Origin: Bdellovibrionales bacterium
GTDB lineage: Bacteria; Bdellovibrionota; Bdellovibrionia; Bdellovibrionales; UBA1609
Direction of reading: 5' to 3'
Assembly: GCA_016716765.1 (NCBI GenBank)
Contig: JADJVA010000020.1
Coordinates: 868,001-932,000, forward strand
DNA: 64,000 nt
Part shown: positions 17,515 to 26,788 of the stretch, piece by piece
Layout: each line of letters opens with the position of its first letter
How positions within the stretch are numbered: the stretch's first letter is position 1
The notes under the pieces: model-generated
The model's input: the letters and a program-made list of their open reading frames with translations, nothing else
Databases searched by the model: none
Told to the model about the DNA's origin: nothing
Position numbers and translations under genes: made by a program

Positions 17515-18336
17515 GTGGCGTCTGAAATTCCAAAAAATCTAAGTGATTTCAATTCATTAATAAATATTGTCGCCTCTTTGCGGGGACCTAATGGCTGCCC
17601 CTGGGACCAAGAACAGACACACCAAAGTCTCTCTCGCTTTGCGATAGAGGAAGCCCATGAGCTGGCGGAGGCTATTGACAGCGGCCTCGACCAAAATATG
17701 ATCGAGGAACTCGGCGATCTGATGCTTCAGGTTGTTCTCCACAGTGAGATTGCCCGCCAAGAAGAGCGATTCAGTATCGAGGATGTTATTTCAAATATTT
17801 GCAATAAAATGGTCCGCCGGCACCCCCATGTCTTTGGCGATCTCAAAGTCCAAGGGAGCAAGGAGGTCTTAAGCAATTGGGCGAAGATAAAGGCCGAGGA
17901 GAAGGGACTTCGAGAGGATTTTATTGAACTTCGTAATCCAGAAAAAATGCCCTCCCTCATCACAGCGCACAAAATTGGAGAAAAGACCGCTGAATATCAC
18001 TTTGACTGGCAGGAGCCTAAGGAAGTAATGGCTAAGATTGAAGAGGAGCTCGAAGAATTAAGGTCCGCACTGGCCTCCAAAAAATCAGACGAAATTGAAC
18101 ATGAGATAGGAGACCTGCTCTTTAGCCTTGCCCAACTCGCCCGCCATCTTGAGATGGAAGGAGAATCTGCGCTCCGAAAAACAAACCACCGGTTTGCCCA
18201 ACGATTCAAAAAGATGCAGGAATTCTCTCGTGAGGACAGTAAGATCTTCACTGAACTTTCAAAGATGGAATTGGAATGGTATTGGTCCAAAGCCAAAGAA
18301 AATGAAGCAAGTACCAAGCAAAAAATTCCTAAGTGA
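17515..18336 (+). CDS. mazG: Nucleoside triphosphate pyrophosphohydrolase MazG
   Basis: MazG hydrolyses NTPs/dNTPs to the monophosphate and PPi, cleaning the nucleotide pool. Two MazG domains are visible. The first has GCPWDQEQTHQSL, the metal-binding EEAHELAEAI and EELGDLMLQVVLHSEIA. The second has EEELEELRSAL and EIEHEIGDLLFSLAQLARHL. I prefer the GTG at 17515 (VASEIPKNLSDF), preceded by AAAGGTG, because it gives the usual length (about 273 residues). The frame is open to an ATG at 17407, but those 36 residues look non-coding. The 3' end overlaps the convergent murJ by 8 nt. Confidence 0.9.
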   Translation: MASEIPKNLSDFNSLINIVASLRGPNGCPWDQEQTHQSLSRFAIEEAHELAEAIDSGLDQNMIEELGDLMLQVVLHSEIARQEERFSIEDVISNICNKMVRRHPHVFGDLKVQGSKEVLSNWAKIKAEEKGLREDFIELRNPEKMPSLITAHKIGEKTAEYHFDWQEPKEVMAKIEEELEELRSALASKKSDEIEHEIGDLLFSLAQLARHLEMEGESALRKTNHRFAQRFKKMQEFSREDSKIFTELSKMELEWYWSKAKENEASTKQKIPK

Positions 18337-19939
18337 ATCTACGTTTAAGTAATTGAATAAACTGGCGCGCTTCCCTTACTCCAAAATAGGCAGAAATAAA
18401 CATATAGAGAGCTGCACCCGGTCCAACGAGGATGGCTAACTTGAGGCTTTTAATAAGACTTCCTGCCTCGGGCCAAAAACCAGAAAGCAACAAATGCGCG
18501 CCCCAAAGCCACAATCCCATCACAACTAGACCGGGAATCCATTTGAAGGAAGCCCAAAAAATCTGCGCTACACCAAGGGGGCCTATCATTGATCGGTAAC
18601 AGAGCATTAGAATCAAAACATTAAAAATTCCGGAAAGGGTCGTAGCACTCACCAAACCCATAAGTCCAAAGGACCTGGTCATCCCACTAGCAACACCCAA
18701 ATGAAAAAGGAGAGTTAAAACTGAAACGACCGCTGGCAACCAAGTATTTTTTCGAGCATAAAAACTAGGCACTAAAACGCGGCTAAAGCTCGATGCCAAA
18801 AGCAAAATCGTGTAAATTTGAATAACTTTTGCGGTAACAGTGGCATCCACTTTTGAAAACTGACCTCGCATAAACAGAGCCTCTGACAAAGACTGCGCCA
18901 CAAGAAAAAGTCCCACCGCGCATGGGACCGTCAAAAATAGGAGAAATTGGAGATGGTCAGTCGCCGACTGAAGCATCTCCTTAAATTTCTTTTCTGCATT
19001 GAGCTGGGAAAGACTTGGGAGCATGGCGGCGCCAAGGCTCACGGCAATAATCGCCTGCGGCAATTCAAGGATCCTATCTCCCCAGTATATATATGAGTGG
19101 GCCCCTTCAGGTAGCTCGCTTGCTAAATTTACATTTACAATTGCGATGATTTGCAGGACACCCAACCCCGCTACTCCTGGCAGCATATTAATCAAAACTC
19201 GCTTCACGCTCGGAACAGCCCAAGGCTTCCATCTTAAGCGCGGCAGAAGACCCATCTTCCAGAGCAAATGTGCCACGAGAAGCATCTGGCCCAAACCACC
19301 GACCAGAACTCCCCAAGCCAAAAACTCTCCCGCAGGACGCTGTGCAAAGCCATCGGGAATGAACGCAAATAGAATAAAAATAGCATTAAACAAAGCCGGG
19401 GCCATGGCCGGAATGAGAAATTTCTTCCAGGCATTCGCAATCGCCATGTAAAAGGCAAAGAGAGTAACAAAAAATACATAAGAAAACATGACTCGAGCAA
19501 GCCACACGGTGGTATCAAGCTTCCCTGCAATGGCATTGTAGCCATCCCCCCCCACAAGAACACTCATCAATTGGGGCATCCAAATGATGCCGATCGCAGA
19601 CAAAATTCCCGTCAACAAAACAAGCAGAGTAAAAATTCCGCTCGCCAAGGCCCTGGCCTCAGAACTAAGCGTTTCCGGCGAGACACCCTTTTCTGCTTCT
19701 GCAATTTTGCGATCTATGTAAATGGGCATAAAACTAACGGAGAGAGACCCCTCGCCCAATACCCTCCGGAACAGGTTCGGCAAACGAAATGCCACGACAA
19801 AAGCATCGGTTACCGTCCGGGAAAAATAGGAGGCAAGCACGATATCTCGAACCAAGCCCAGGATCCGACTCGCGATCGTGCCTAGGGACATAGCCCCGGC
19901 CGACCTCATAACAGATTGTTTTTTCTCATGCTTTTCCAA
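18329..19939 (-). CDS. murJ: Lipid II flippase MurJ
   Basis: MurJ flips lipid II across the inner membrane for peptidoglycan synthesis. The 536-residue protein starts with the family signature AGAMSLGTIASRILGLVRDI and has RLPNLFRRVLGEGSLSVSFM and about 14 hydrophobic helices of the MOP/MATE fold. The conserved arginines of the central cavity (in SRILGLVRD and PNLFRRVLGEG) are present. It is monocistronic here, convergent with mazG, with the rpsT promoter region on its 5' side. Confidence 0.94.
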   Translation of the reverse strand: MEKHEKKQSVMRSAGAMSLGTIASRILGLVRDIVLASYFSRTVTDAFVVAFRLPNLFRRVLGEGSLSVSFMPIYIDRKIAEAEKGVSPETLSSEARALASGIFTLLVLLTGILSAIGIIWMPQLMSVLVGGDGYNAIAGKLDTTVWLARVMFSYVFFVTLFAFYMAIANAWKKFLIPAMAPALFNAIFILFAFIPDGFAQRPAGEFLAWGVLVGGLGQMLLVAHLLWKMGLLPRLRWKPWAVPSVKRVLINMLPGVAGLGVLQIIAIVNVNLASELPEGAHSYIYWGDRILELPQAIIAVSLGAAMLPSLSQLNAEKKFKEMLQSATDHLQFLLFLTVPCAVGLFLVAQSLSEALFMRGQFSKVDATVTAKVIQIYTILLLASSFSRVLVPSFYARKNTWLPAVVSVLTLLFHLGVASGMTRSFGLMGLVSATTLSGIFNVLILMLCYRSMIGPLGVAQIFWASFKWIPGLVVMGLWLWGAHLLLSGFWPEAGSLIKSLKLAILVGPGAALYMFISAYFGVREARQFIQLLKRRFT

Positions 19940-20101
19940 AAGACTCGCTCATTTCACTTCTCCGGCTTTATGGGCTCTGCGCTTGCGCTCCGCCCCAGTC
20001 TATGATATGTCCGGACGACTAATGTGTTTAAGAGTGTATCTTTGTTAAGTTTTTTCCCGTAAGACTCTCAATTGAATAGAGTTAATCATTGGAGGTTATA
20101 A

Positions 20102-20374
20102 TTGGCAAATCATAAGTCAGCCGCAAAACGGGCCCGCCAGACAGTAGTTAAAACAGCGCGCAACTCACGTGGCAAGAGTGCCGTTCGAACCTACGAAAAG
20201 AACCTACAGAAGGCCTTGGAGCTAGGAGATAAAAATTCAGTTCAACAATTGCTGGTTTTGTTCTCTTCTAAAGCAGGAAAAGCGGCCCAAAAAGGTGTCT
20301 GCACAGCTAAATCTGTCTCAAGAAAAATTGGCAGACTTTCTAAACAAGTTCACCAGTTGGTTTCATCCAAATAG
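20102..20374 (+). CDS. rpsT: 30S ribosomal protein S20
   Basis: S20 is a primary 16S rRNA binding protein of the small subunit. The 90-residue basic protein begins ANHKSAAKRARQTVVKTARN, the diagnostic S20 opening. Translation starts at TTG (20102), set by GGAGG about 6 nt upstream; non-AUG starts are usual for rpsT and linked to its autogenous control in E. coli. The gene stands alone on the plus strand, divergent from murJ. Confidence 0.95.
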   Translation: MANHKSAAKRARQTVVKTARNSRGKSAVRTYEKNLQKALELGDKNSVQQLLVLFSSKAGKAAQKGVCTAKSVSRKIGRLSKQVHQLVSSK

Positions 20375-20424
20375 TTTTCATTTTCAAAGCTATTTCTCGC
20401 TGAATGATTAACACAATGAAATCT

Positions 20425-20456
20425 GCTATTCGGGTTGCGCGACAGCCCTGAATAGC
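20425..20456 (+). terminator. Hairpin after rpsT
   Basis: GCTATTC-GGG pairs with CCC-TGAATAGC around a loop of about 11 nt, with one bulged base. It lies 50 bp after the rpsT stop and 25 bp before the end of the convergent PilZ gene, so it could serve both strands. There is no strong U-tract, so its role as an intrinsic terminator is uncertain. Confidence 0.5.
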
Positions 20457-20480
20457 CACAAAATTCATTGGGGTTAAACA

Positions 20481-20864
20481 CTAAATTTCGGGGTTTTGAG
20501 TTTCAGCGGCCAATTTGGAAGCCACGTATATTCTGATTCTTCTTTTCATCTGAAAGTCTAAATTTTGAAACTCAATTCCAAATTTCTTGCCCTGAGGATG
20601 GCAGTAACGCACAGCTCCTCTCACGACCACATATTGGAAATCCAGCAAAAGAAATGTGAGGAGAATAAGTTGATTTTCCTGCATGGGAATATTCGATCCG
20701 ATGAGCATTCCACCCTCACCAATTTCCCAGCTGTTTCCAATGTAATATTGACCCTTAAGCAAAATCCCAATTTGGCGCACAAAAGCACGGCGAGGAACTC
20801 TCCGTCGTCTTCTGCCGCTCTCCGCAACTGGACTTCCTTTATTTATTTCTTCTGTATTCGTCAT
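20481..20864 (-). CDS. PilZ-like domain protein
   Basis: With the ATG at 20864 (MTNTEEINKG) the product has 127 residues. It carries RRRVPRRAFVRQIG, fitting the RxxxR half of the PilZ cyclic-di-GMP site, followed by a beta-rich domain. The second half, normally (D/N)xSxxG, reads EIGEGG, where serine is replaced by glycine, so c-di-GMP binding is not certain. A longer reading frame starts at 20969 but would overlap holA by 40 nt and encode an implausible N-terminus. PilZ proteins are abundant in Bdellovibrio, where they act in motility and predation. Confidence 0.65.
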   Translation of the reverse strand: MTNTEEINKGSPVAESGRRRRRVPRRAFVRQIGILLKGQYYIGNSWEIGEGGMLIGSNIPMQENQLILLTFLLLDFQYVVVRGAVRYCHPQGKKFGIEFQNLDFQMKRRIRIYVASKLAAETQNPEI

Positions 20865-20929
20865 TTTCGCCCACGATAAATCCAATTCCGCACATCTGCT
20901 GAACCTATCGGCACAATATCGAGCGAGCT

Positions 20930-21943
20930 TTATTGTGCACAAGTTCGAATGATGAAGTTTTCCAACCAAATATGACTTGAAAGCGGGGTGGATTTAAGAG
21001 CTCGATCTGTCTCATGAAGGGCTACCAAGGTTCGATTGATTTTATCGAAGGACCAACTGCGAGACTGATTAATGTATTCCTGTAGAAAAAATTGGGAAAC
21101 TCCTGCTTTGGCGCTCAGACTTTTTCCACCCAATCCTTCAGATAATCCCTCGCGCACTATATGGAGAATACGGACATGGCGAGTGATCAGACTCAAGGCC
21201 CCAACTTCGCTTTGGCCGTGCTCCAAAAGATTGGCGAGACAAATCAAAGCATGAGCCCTATCTTTCCGACCAATGGCATTGGCTAAATCAAAGACGCTGT
21301 CAATTCTTGAGCGAGAAACGAGCCGCATGACATCGTCTTCATTTATTGGCCGTTTATCATCTCCTAGATATTGGGCCATCTTCAGCATCTCATTGTTAAT
21401 TTCGCCAAGATTATTACCTACAAATTGTTGAAGTAGAAAAACTGCACCCGCCTCAATCTGAGTCCCGTGACTGAAAGCGATGTATTCAATCCACTGGCGC
21501 ATTTGATTATCAAAGGGCCTCCTCAACTCGACGACAGTGCCAGTCTCGTTGACGACGCGAAAGTACTTTTTTCTCTTATCGACTTTTTCGGTCACAATGA
21601 CAAAAGTGGTTGTAGCAACTGGGTTCTCCAACACCGGGAATAGTGATTCCCAATCTTTATCTTTTAATCCACTGCCAATTTTATAAAGAACAAAGCGACG
21701 CGGACTGAGCATAGTCAAGGTCTCGACAGCATCCTTTACTTGCGAAGGAGAAGTCTCCGGATAATGGAATTGATCGTAGCTAAAGTCATCCGATCCATCA
21801 GAGAGAGTCTTTCGCTTGAGCAACCTAACGGTTTCATCAACCATATAACTGTCATCACCATACACGAAATAAAGCGGACCCGGAGATTTCTTCTCCAGGT
21901 GCTTTTGCAGTTTCCTCAAATCCCATACTATTTTTGACATCAA
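20930..21943 (-). CDS. holA: DNA polymerase III delta subunit
   Basis: HolA is the wrench subunit of the clamp loader that opens the beta sliding clamp. The 337-residue product starts with the domain I signature PLYFVYGDDSYMVDETV and continues with the degenerate AAA+ domain (DAVETLTMLSPRRFVLYKIG, FVIVTEKVDKRKKYF) and helical domain III (SLITRHVRILHIVREGL). It overlaps lptE by 4 nt (ATGA), the frequent lptE-holA order in proteobacteria. Confidence 0.9.
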   Translation of the reverse strand: MMSKIVWDLRKLQKHLEKKSPGPLYFVYGDDSYMVDETVRLLKRKTLSDGSDDFSYDQFHYPETSPSQVKDAVETLTMLSPRRFVLYKIGSGLKDKDWESLFPVLENPVATTTFVIVTEKVDKRKKYFRVVNETGTVVELRRPFDNQMRQWIEYIAFSHGTQIEAGAVFLLQQFVGNNLGEINNEMLKMAQYLGDDKRPINEDDVMRLVSRSRIDSVFDLANAIGRKDRAHALICLANLLEHGQSEVGALSLITRHVRILHIVREGLSEGLGGKSLSAKAGVSQFFLQEYINQSRSWSFDKINRTLVALHETDRALKSTPLSSHIWLENFIIRTCAQ

Positions 21944-22539
21944 AAACTTTCTGTCAATCGGTCGTGAACCTCAACCATCATATCCTCGGCCATTTTTGCG
22001 ATATTTTGATGACGATCACTTTGGTTATATAGTGCATTTGCTGAATTGATTCCCGCCGAACCCAAGGCAGGAGCAGAATAAGCCCGTTCATTCTGAACAA
22101 CATCTTGCCAAATAATTTTGTTATCTGAAATACGACGAAGCAGAACGCGCGCTGACACATGAATCCGATACTCAGTGGTAAGAACAGCGCCCAAAGGTAG
22201 GAGTTTGATTTCGTTCTGAGTGGCCTTGGCACTGCGAACAAACCGCAGATCTTCGACAATCCCTTCGAGAACGACGGCCGCATCCTCTTTGTCTACGACA
22301 CGAGCAACACCACTGCGAGCCATTTGGCGGATCAATTCGTTGGTAAAATATGTTTCGATTCCAACTTCGCTCGTCGAATTTTTAAATACCACGATAGCCA
22401 CTTGATTATAGCCACCTGGCAAGGCGCGCTCATGAAAACCCAGCCGGTACCCACAAGCAAGAGGCGCAAACAGAAAAATTAAAACAAAGGCCCTTTTCAG
22501 AAATTCCACGAAACCAAGGTATCGAGACTCAGCCTGCAT
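21940..22539 (-). CDS. lptE: LPS-assembly lipoprotein LptE
   Basis: LptE plugs the LptD barrel and helps insert LPS into the outer leaflet. The 199-residue protein has an N-terminal hydrophobic segment ending APLACGYRLG, with the lipobox cysteine near residue 29 directly followed by the family GYRL motif. Downstream is VAIVVFKNSTSEVGIETYFT, typical of LptE. It is coupled to holA by a 4-nt overlap and is divergent from the aminotransferase gene. Confidence 0.87.
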   Translation of the reverse strand: MQAESRYLGFVEFLKRAFVLIFLFAPLACGYRLGFHERALPGGYNQVAIVVFKNSTSEVGIETYFTNELIRQMARSGVARVVDKEDAAVVLEGIVEDLRFVRSAKATQNEIKLLPLGAVLTTEYRIHVSARVLLRRISDNKIIWQDVVQNERAYSAPALGSAGINSANALYNQSDRHQNIAKMAEDMMVEVHDRLTESF

Positions 22540-22616
22540 ATCAAGCCCAATTGAGAGTTGCCAGAGAGTGGCGAATAGTATATTTCTACAGCACTTTTTC
22601 TCAGGAATTGGATACG

Positions 22617-23798
22617 ATGGAGAGTCACCAGATGTTCCCCTACCGACTTCTTGCCCCTGGCCCAGTCCCGCTCTCTGATGGAGTTCGACAGGCCTTGGCC
22701 GAACCCATGATTCACCACCGCAGCGAGGCTTTTCAGTTCATCTTAAAAGAAGCTCTTGAATTGCTGAAGCATGTGTTTCAAACATCGCAGCCGGTGATGA
22801 TTCTAAACGCTGCAGGAAGCGGAGCAATGGAAGCCGCGCTGGTCAACACTCTCTCTCCGGGAGACGAGGCTCTTTTTATTGTTTCCGGCAAATTTGGCGA
22901 ACGCTGGCTCAAGATGGGAAAATCTTTTGGACTCAAATGTCAGGTTTTGGAGACTCAATGGGGTTCGGCGACTCAGCCCCATGAGCTTGCAGCAGCACTC
23001 ACTCAATACCCACAGGTGAAGGCCGTCTTTAGTCAGGCCTGTGAGACGAGCACCGCAGTGGCTCATCCCATCAAAGAACTGAGCGAAGTTGTTCACGCTC
23101 ATCACCCCGCAACTCTCTTTATTGTTGATGCCATGACGGCCATGGGTGCCATGGAATTACCCATGGACAAATGGAAATTGGACGTTGTTGTCTCGGGATC
23201 GCAAAAGGCATTTATGCTCCCAGCAGGTCTTTCATTTATTTCGCTTTCTGAGAGAGCCTGGCTGGCTTACGAAAAATGCCGTATGCCGAAGTTTTATTTT
23301 GATCTCGGACCTGAGCTCAAGGCGAATCAAGGCAATGAAACTCGATTTAGTTCAGGAGTTGCTCTCATTCGTGGACTTCATTGCTCCCTGAAAGAAAGCT
23401 TTGCGGAAAATGGATTGAGCCGCTCAATTCGTCGCTCCCAAAGGCTGGCAAAGGCGACTCGCGAGATTTTTATTCATTATGGCTGGAGGATTTACGCCCA
23501 ATCCCCCTCCTCATCGGTCACTGCAGCCTGGATTCCAGAAGAACTTCAAGAGAAAAAGATAGGATCCTTGTTACTGAAGAAATTCAACATTTATGTTGCC
23601 GGTGGCCAAGACAGCTTGAAAGGCAAGATCATGCGAGTGGGCCATTTAGGACATATTACCGACGAGGACCAACTTTTTTTCGCGCAAGCCTTGGGTTTGG
23701 TTCTTCAAGAATGCGGATGGGCAAAGGCTTCGGCCCAACAAATTGAGCAGGCCGTCCAACTCACCAAAAATCTCCTCAAAAACGAAACTGCCGTTTAG
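22617..23798 (+). CDS. Class V aminotransferase (alanine/serine-glyoxylate or phosphoserine type)
   Basis: A PLP-dependent fold-type I enzyme of about 393 residues starting at ATG 22617 (MESHQMFPYRLLAPGPVPLS). LLAPGPVPLSDGVRQAL and HHRSEAFQFILKE are the AGXT/SPT N-terminal signatures. The Schiff-base lysine lies in VVSGSQKAFMLPAG, and FIVDAMTAMGAMELP precedes it. The next gene, abutting its stop codon, is a 3-phosphoglycerate-dehydrogenase-like enzyme, so a phosphoserine aminotransferase role in serine synthesis is plausible, as in organisms that use a class V SerC substitute. An alanine-glyoxylate activity fits equally well. An upstream ATG at 22551 would lengthen it by 22 residues. Confidence 0.82.
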   Translation: MESHQMFPYRLLAPGPVPLSDGVRQALAEPMIHHRSEAFQFILKEALELLKHVFQTSQPVMILNAAGSGAMEAALVNTLSPGDEALFIVSGKFGERWLKMGKSFGLKCQVLETQWGSATQPHELAAALTQYPQVKAVFSQACETSTAVAHPIKELSEVVHAHHPATLFIVDAMTAMGAMELPMDKWKLDVVVSGSQKAFMLPAGLSFISLSERAWLAYEKCRMPKFYFDLGPELKANQGNETRFSSGVALIRGLHCSLKESFAENGLSRSIRRSQRLAKATREIFIHYGWRIYAQSPSSSVTAAWIPEELQEKKIGSLLLKKFNIYVAGGQDSLKGKIMRVGHLGHITDEDQLFFAQALGLVLQECGWAKASAQQIEQAVQLTKNLLKNETAV

Positions 23799-24773
23799 GT
23801 GACCACAAGTAATTATCCTCTCAACAAAATTTTGGTCACAGATATATTTACAGGCGAGTCTCTCGCTCTTTTGAGGGCGAGATTTGGATCAAAGGTTTTT
23901 CTCACCAAAGACCGAAGGCCGACCTCCGAAGAGCTGCAGGGAACTCAAGGACTCCTGATCCGTAGCCGCACGCGCATTGATCAGGAGCTTCTTGACCAAA
24001 TTCCTGAACTTCAAATTGTTGTCACTGCGACGAGTGGATTTGATCACATTGACCTGCCTGCCTGTAAGGCCCGAGGGGTTCTTGTGATGCACACTCCTGA
24101 AGCCAATGCGCCGAGCGTCTGCGAACTTACCTTTGGTCTCATGATCACATTGTTTCGACGACTTGATGAAATGAAAAAGACAGTACACAACGGACAATGG
24201 AAAGACTCTCTCCCCTGGGGAAGAGAGCTTTATGGTCAGCATCTCGGAATTTTTGGACTTGGCCGGATTGGTTCCCGCGTTGCAAAAGTTGCCAAATGCT
24301 TTGGCATGAAAGTCTCCGCTCATGACCCCTACCAATCAGATGAGGTGTTTGCTCAACTTGATGTTGAGCGTCTGGGTCTTTCAGAGCTGCTCATCACCTC
24401 TGATATCGTCAGCCTCCATGTGCCACTCACTCAGGAAACGCGTCACCTCATTAATCATCGAACCCTTGGAGTTATCAATCGCTCGGCTATTTTGGTAAAC
24501 ACTTCGCGGGGCCCGGTAATCAATGATATTGAAGTTATCGAAGCCTTGGAGCTCAATCAACTGGGGGGCCTTTGCCTGGACGTCTTTGAACGAGAGCCTC
24601 TCAATCATAGTTCAAAGCTCTTAAAACTGCCAAATGTTGTGCTCAGCTGCCACATTGGCGCCTACACCGAAGCCGCATTTCAAAGGGCTTCTCTTGAAGC
24701 CGTGCAAAAAATAATTTTGTGGTCGAAATCCGGAGAACACTCGGACTCCTTGCCTCCTCCAGTTATTTGGTAA
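23799..24773 (+). CDS. D-2-hydroxyacid dehydrogenase, SerA-like (D-3-phosphoglycerate dehydrogenase)
   Basis: A 324-residue NAD-dependent dehydrogenase. The nucleotide fold is HLGIFGLGRIGSRVAKVAKC, and the catalytic triad residues are Arg in NTSRGPVIND, Glu in VFEREPL and His in LSCHIGAYT. The GTG start at 23799 directly follows the TAG of the aminotransferase gene, so the pair is probably co-translated. There is no C-terminal ACT domain, so serine feedback control is unlikely. Together the two enzymes could convert 3-phosphoglycerate to phosphoserine. Other 2-hydroxyacid substrates cannot be excluded. Confidence 0.85.
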   Translation: MTTSNYPLNKILVTDIFTGESLALLRARFGSKVFLTKDRRPTSEELQGTQGLLIRSRTRIDQELLDQIPELQIVVTATSGFDHIDLPACKARGVLVMHTPEANAPSVCELTFGLMITLFRRLDEMKKTVHNGQWKDSLPWGRELYGQHLGIFGLGRIGSRVAKVAKCFGMKVSAHDPYQSDEVFAQLDVERLGLSELLITSDIVSLHVPLTQETRHLINHRTLGVINRSAILVNTSRGPVINDIEVIEALELNQLGGLCLDVFEREPLNHSSKLLKLPNVVLSCHIGAYTEAAFQRASLEAVQKIILWSKSGEHSDSLPPPVIW

Positions 24774-25000
24774 GGGTTCTCATTGTCCCATTGCGATACT
24801 GCGCGCCGCGTCTCTTTCTTTGGAAGATTTAGAAAATCGAAAGGGACGTTTTTATTGAAAATTGAATTCGGATGCGTATTATGCCGGACTGGTTAACAAA
24901 TAAGGTCCCTCGAATTCTGATACCCTCAGATGCGATCGGCCTGTTTCTTTCTGTCGCTTTGCCTTAATGGCTCTGCGGATGGCGAGCTGTAGGGGAATTT

Positions 25001-26293
25001 ATGCCAGGAATTGTTGTTGTTGGTTCGCAATGGGGTGACGAAGGAAAAGGCAAAGTCGTTGATGTTTTTTCCGCTGAAGCCGATTATGTCGTTCGATATC
25101 AAGGGGGTGCAAATGCCGGGCACACTCTGATTGTTGATGGAAAAAAAACAGTTCTTCATTTGGTTCCCTCTGGCATTCTCCACCCGACAGCCACCTGTAT
25201 CATTGCTGCAGGGGTCGTGCTCGACGTTGAAACCCTATGGGATGAAATCTGTGCCCTTAAAGTTAACGGGCTTCTTTCAAATCCGGCCCAACTTCTCATT
25301 TCAGATTCCGCCACTGTTATCGGTGGCTATCACAAAGCCTTAGACCTCGCTCGAGAGACCGCGGCCGGAAACGAAAAAATTGGAACGACAGGACGAGGAA
25401 TTGGCCCTGCTTATGAAGACCGAGCGAGTCGCAAGGCCTTGCTATTTGGAGATCTGTTTCAAACAGACACCCTTCGACGCAAGCTTGAAGTCTCTCTTGA
25501 GGAAAAGAATTTTCTATTGGAGAAGTTTTACAAGACTAAACCCATAGATCTCGACGAACAAATCGAAATGTTTAAAAAGCTCGCTACCGATCTTGCTCCC
25601 TATCGTTGCCGCGATACCTCCTTGATTATTCACAAGGCTCTTAAAAAGGGGAAAAAGGTTCTTTTCGAAGGAGCTCAGGGGTCTCTGCTCGACTTGGTTC
25701 ATGGCACTTATCCCTTTGTGACAAGCTCATCGACTTTGGCTGGTTCGGCTTGCGTTGGAGCCGGCGTGGGCCCGGGAGCCATTGATAAAGTCATAGGAAT
25801 CACCAAAGGTTACACAACCCGAGTTGGCAGCGGTCCCTTTCCAACTGAGTGCGACAACGACGTAGGGGAGACAATCCGGGAAAGAGGTCGTGAATTTGGA
25901 GCAACGACGGGTCGAAAGCGACGTTGCGGCTGGCTCGATCTTGTCGCTCTCAAATATGCGATTAGAATCAACGGCATTACAAATATCGCCCTGATGAAAA
26001 TTGATGTTTTAAGCGGCTTTAACGAGATCATGGTTTGCACGGCCTACGAACTTGATGGCCGCAACATCAAAGAATACCCGGTCACTCCTGGCGACCTGGC
26101 CCGCTGTAAACCCATCTATCAAAAGCTCTCTGGATGGAAAGATGACATCAGCCAGGCACGTCATGCAGAGGATCTCCCAAAAACTGTCCGAGACTATATT
26201 GACTTCATTAGTCGTGAGCTCGAAACGCCGATCGACGTGGTTTCTGTTGGACCAGGCCGGGATGAAACCCTTTGGATAAGACCTCTGTTTTAA
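25001..26293 (+). CDS. purA: Adenylosuccinate synthetase
   Basis: PurA joins IMP and aspartate with GTP, the first committed step to AMP. The 430-residue protein opens VVVGSQWGDEGKGKVVDVFS (the GTP-binding P-loop variant) with GGANAGHTLIVDG, and has the IMP-site motifs GTTGRGIGPAYEDR, LFEGAQGSLLD and GATTGRKRRCGW. Length and motifs are fully normal. It follows a 227-bp gap with no identifiable gene after the SerA-like gene, and a short gap separates it from tRNA-Lys. Confidence 0.96.
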   Translation: MPGIVVVGSQWGDEGKGKVVDVFSAEADYVVRYQGGANAGHTLIVDGKKTVLHLVPSGILHPTATCIIAAGVVLDVETLWDEICALKVNGLLSNPAQLLISDSATVIGGYHKALDLARETAAGNEKIGTTGRGIGPAYEDRASRKALLFGDLFQTDTLRRKLEVSLEEKNFLLEKFYKTKPIDLDEQIEMFKKLATDLAPYRCRDTSLIIHKALKKGKKVLFEGAQGSLLDLVHGTYPFVTSSSTLAGSACVGAGVGPGAIDKVIGITKGYTTRVGSGPFPTECDNDVGETIRERGREFGATTGRKRRCGWLDLVALKYAIRINGITNIALMKIDVLSGFNEIMVCTAYELDGRNIKEYPVTPGDLARCKPIYQKLSGWKDDISQARHAEDLPKTVRDYIDFISRELETPIDVVSVGPGRDETLWIRPLF

Positions 26294-26353
26294 CAGTACC
26301 TTACCGACTTGGGGGGATCAGCCAAGAGTCCTGCCATTTTCTTGAATTGAGTG

Positions 26354-26383
26354 TTGACAGGCAGGGGCAAATACTTGAAATAT
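26354..26383 (+). promoter_or_regulatory. Possible sigma70-type promoter for the tRNA genes
   Basis: A consensus TTGACA (26354-26359) is followed 18 bp later by the AT-rich AAATAT. It lies about 60 bp upstream of tRNA-Lys and downstream of the purA stop. The -35 match is exact but the -10 is weak, so the call is tentative. Confidence 0.4.
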
Positions 26384-26441
26384 GTGGACCCTTAGGCAAG
26401 TAAGTGAATCTTAACGGAAACGAACGAGCCCAAACACAAGT

Positions 26442-26517
26442 GATCCGCTAGCTCAGCTGGTAGAGCATCTCACTTTTAATGAGAGGGTCGATGGTTCGAG
26501 TCCATCGCGGGTCACCA
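26442..26517 (+). tRNA. tRNA-Lys (anticodon TTT)
   Basis: The full cloverleaf can be drawn. The acceptor stem GATCCGC pairs with GCGGGTC (one T-G pair), the D arm contains GCTCAGCTGGTAGAGC, and the anticodon loop is CTTTTAA with TTT. The T arm contains GGTTCGAGTCC, and the discriminator is followed by an encoded CCA. Confidence 0.97.
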
Positions 26518-26614
26518 ACTAGTTTTTGTTCGGTTAGAATTTGTTCGCTTAGTTTTATTTCTGTTGAGTGGTTCTCTTTTTGTTCTAAGTGTTTTTGATC
26601 TCAGTTTTTTCAGA

Positions 26615-26690
26615 GTCCCCTTCGTCTAGAGGCCTAGGACAACTCCCTTTCACGGAGTAGACACGAGTTCGAATCTCGTAGGGGACGCCA
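26615..26690 (+). tRNA. tRNA-Glu (anticodon TTC); island integration site
   Basis: The cloverleaf has acceptor stem GTCCCC paired with GGGGAC, anticodon loop CTTTCAC with TTC, T arm GAGTTCGAATC and encoded CCA. Its last 43 bases plus 4 flanking bases are repeated exactly at 31156-31202, which marks this gene as an attachment site. The tRNA itself remains intact. Confidence 0.97.
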
Positions 26691-26694
26691 ATTT
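26648..26694 (+). repeat. attL-like direct repeat: 3' end of tRNA-Glu
   Basis: This 47-bp stretch (from TTTCACGGAGTAG to GCCAATTT) is identical to 31156-31202. It covers the anticodon-loop-to-CCA part of tRNA-Glu, the usual site for tyrosine-recombinase integration. Here it is the tRNA-proximal boundary of a 4.5-kb segment. Confidence 0.88.
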
Positions 26695-26788
26695 CTCCGG
26701 TGTAGAACCTGCACTGACTCAAATTCAAAATTCTTTCCTTCTGATAGAGGGCTCTGGGGGCTTCCCGGATGCTGATGCCCGGTCGGGA

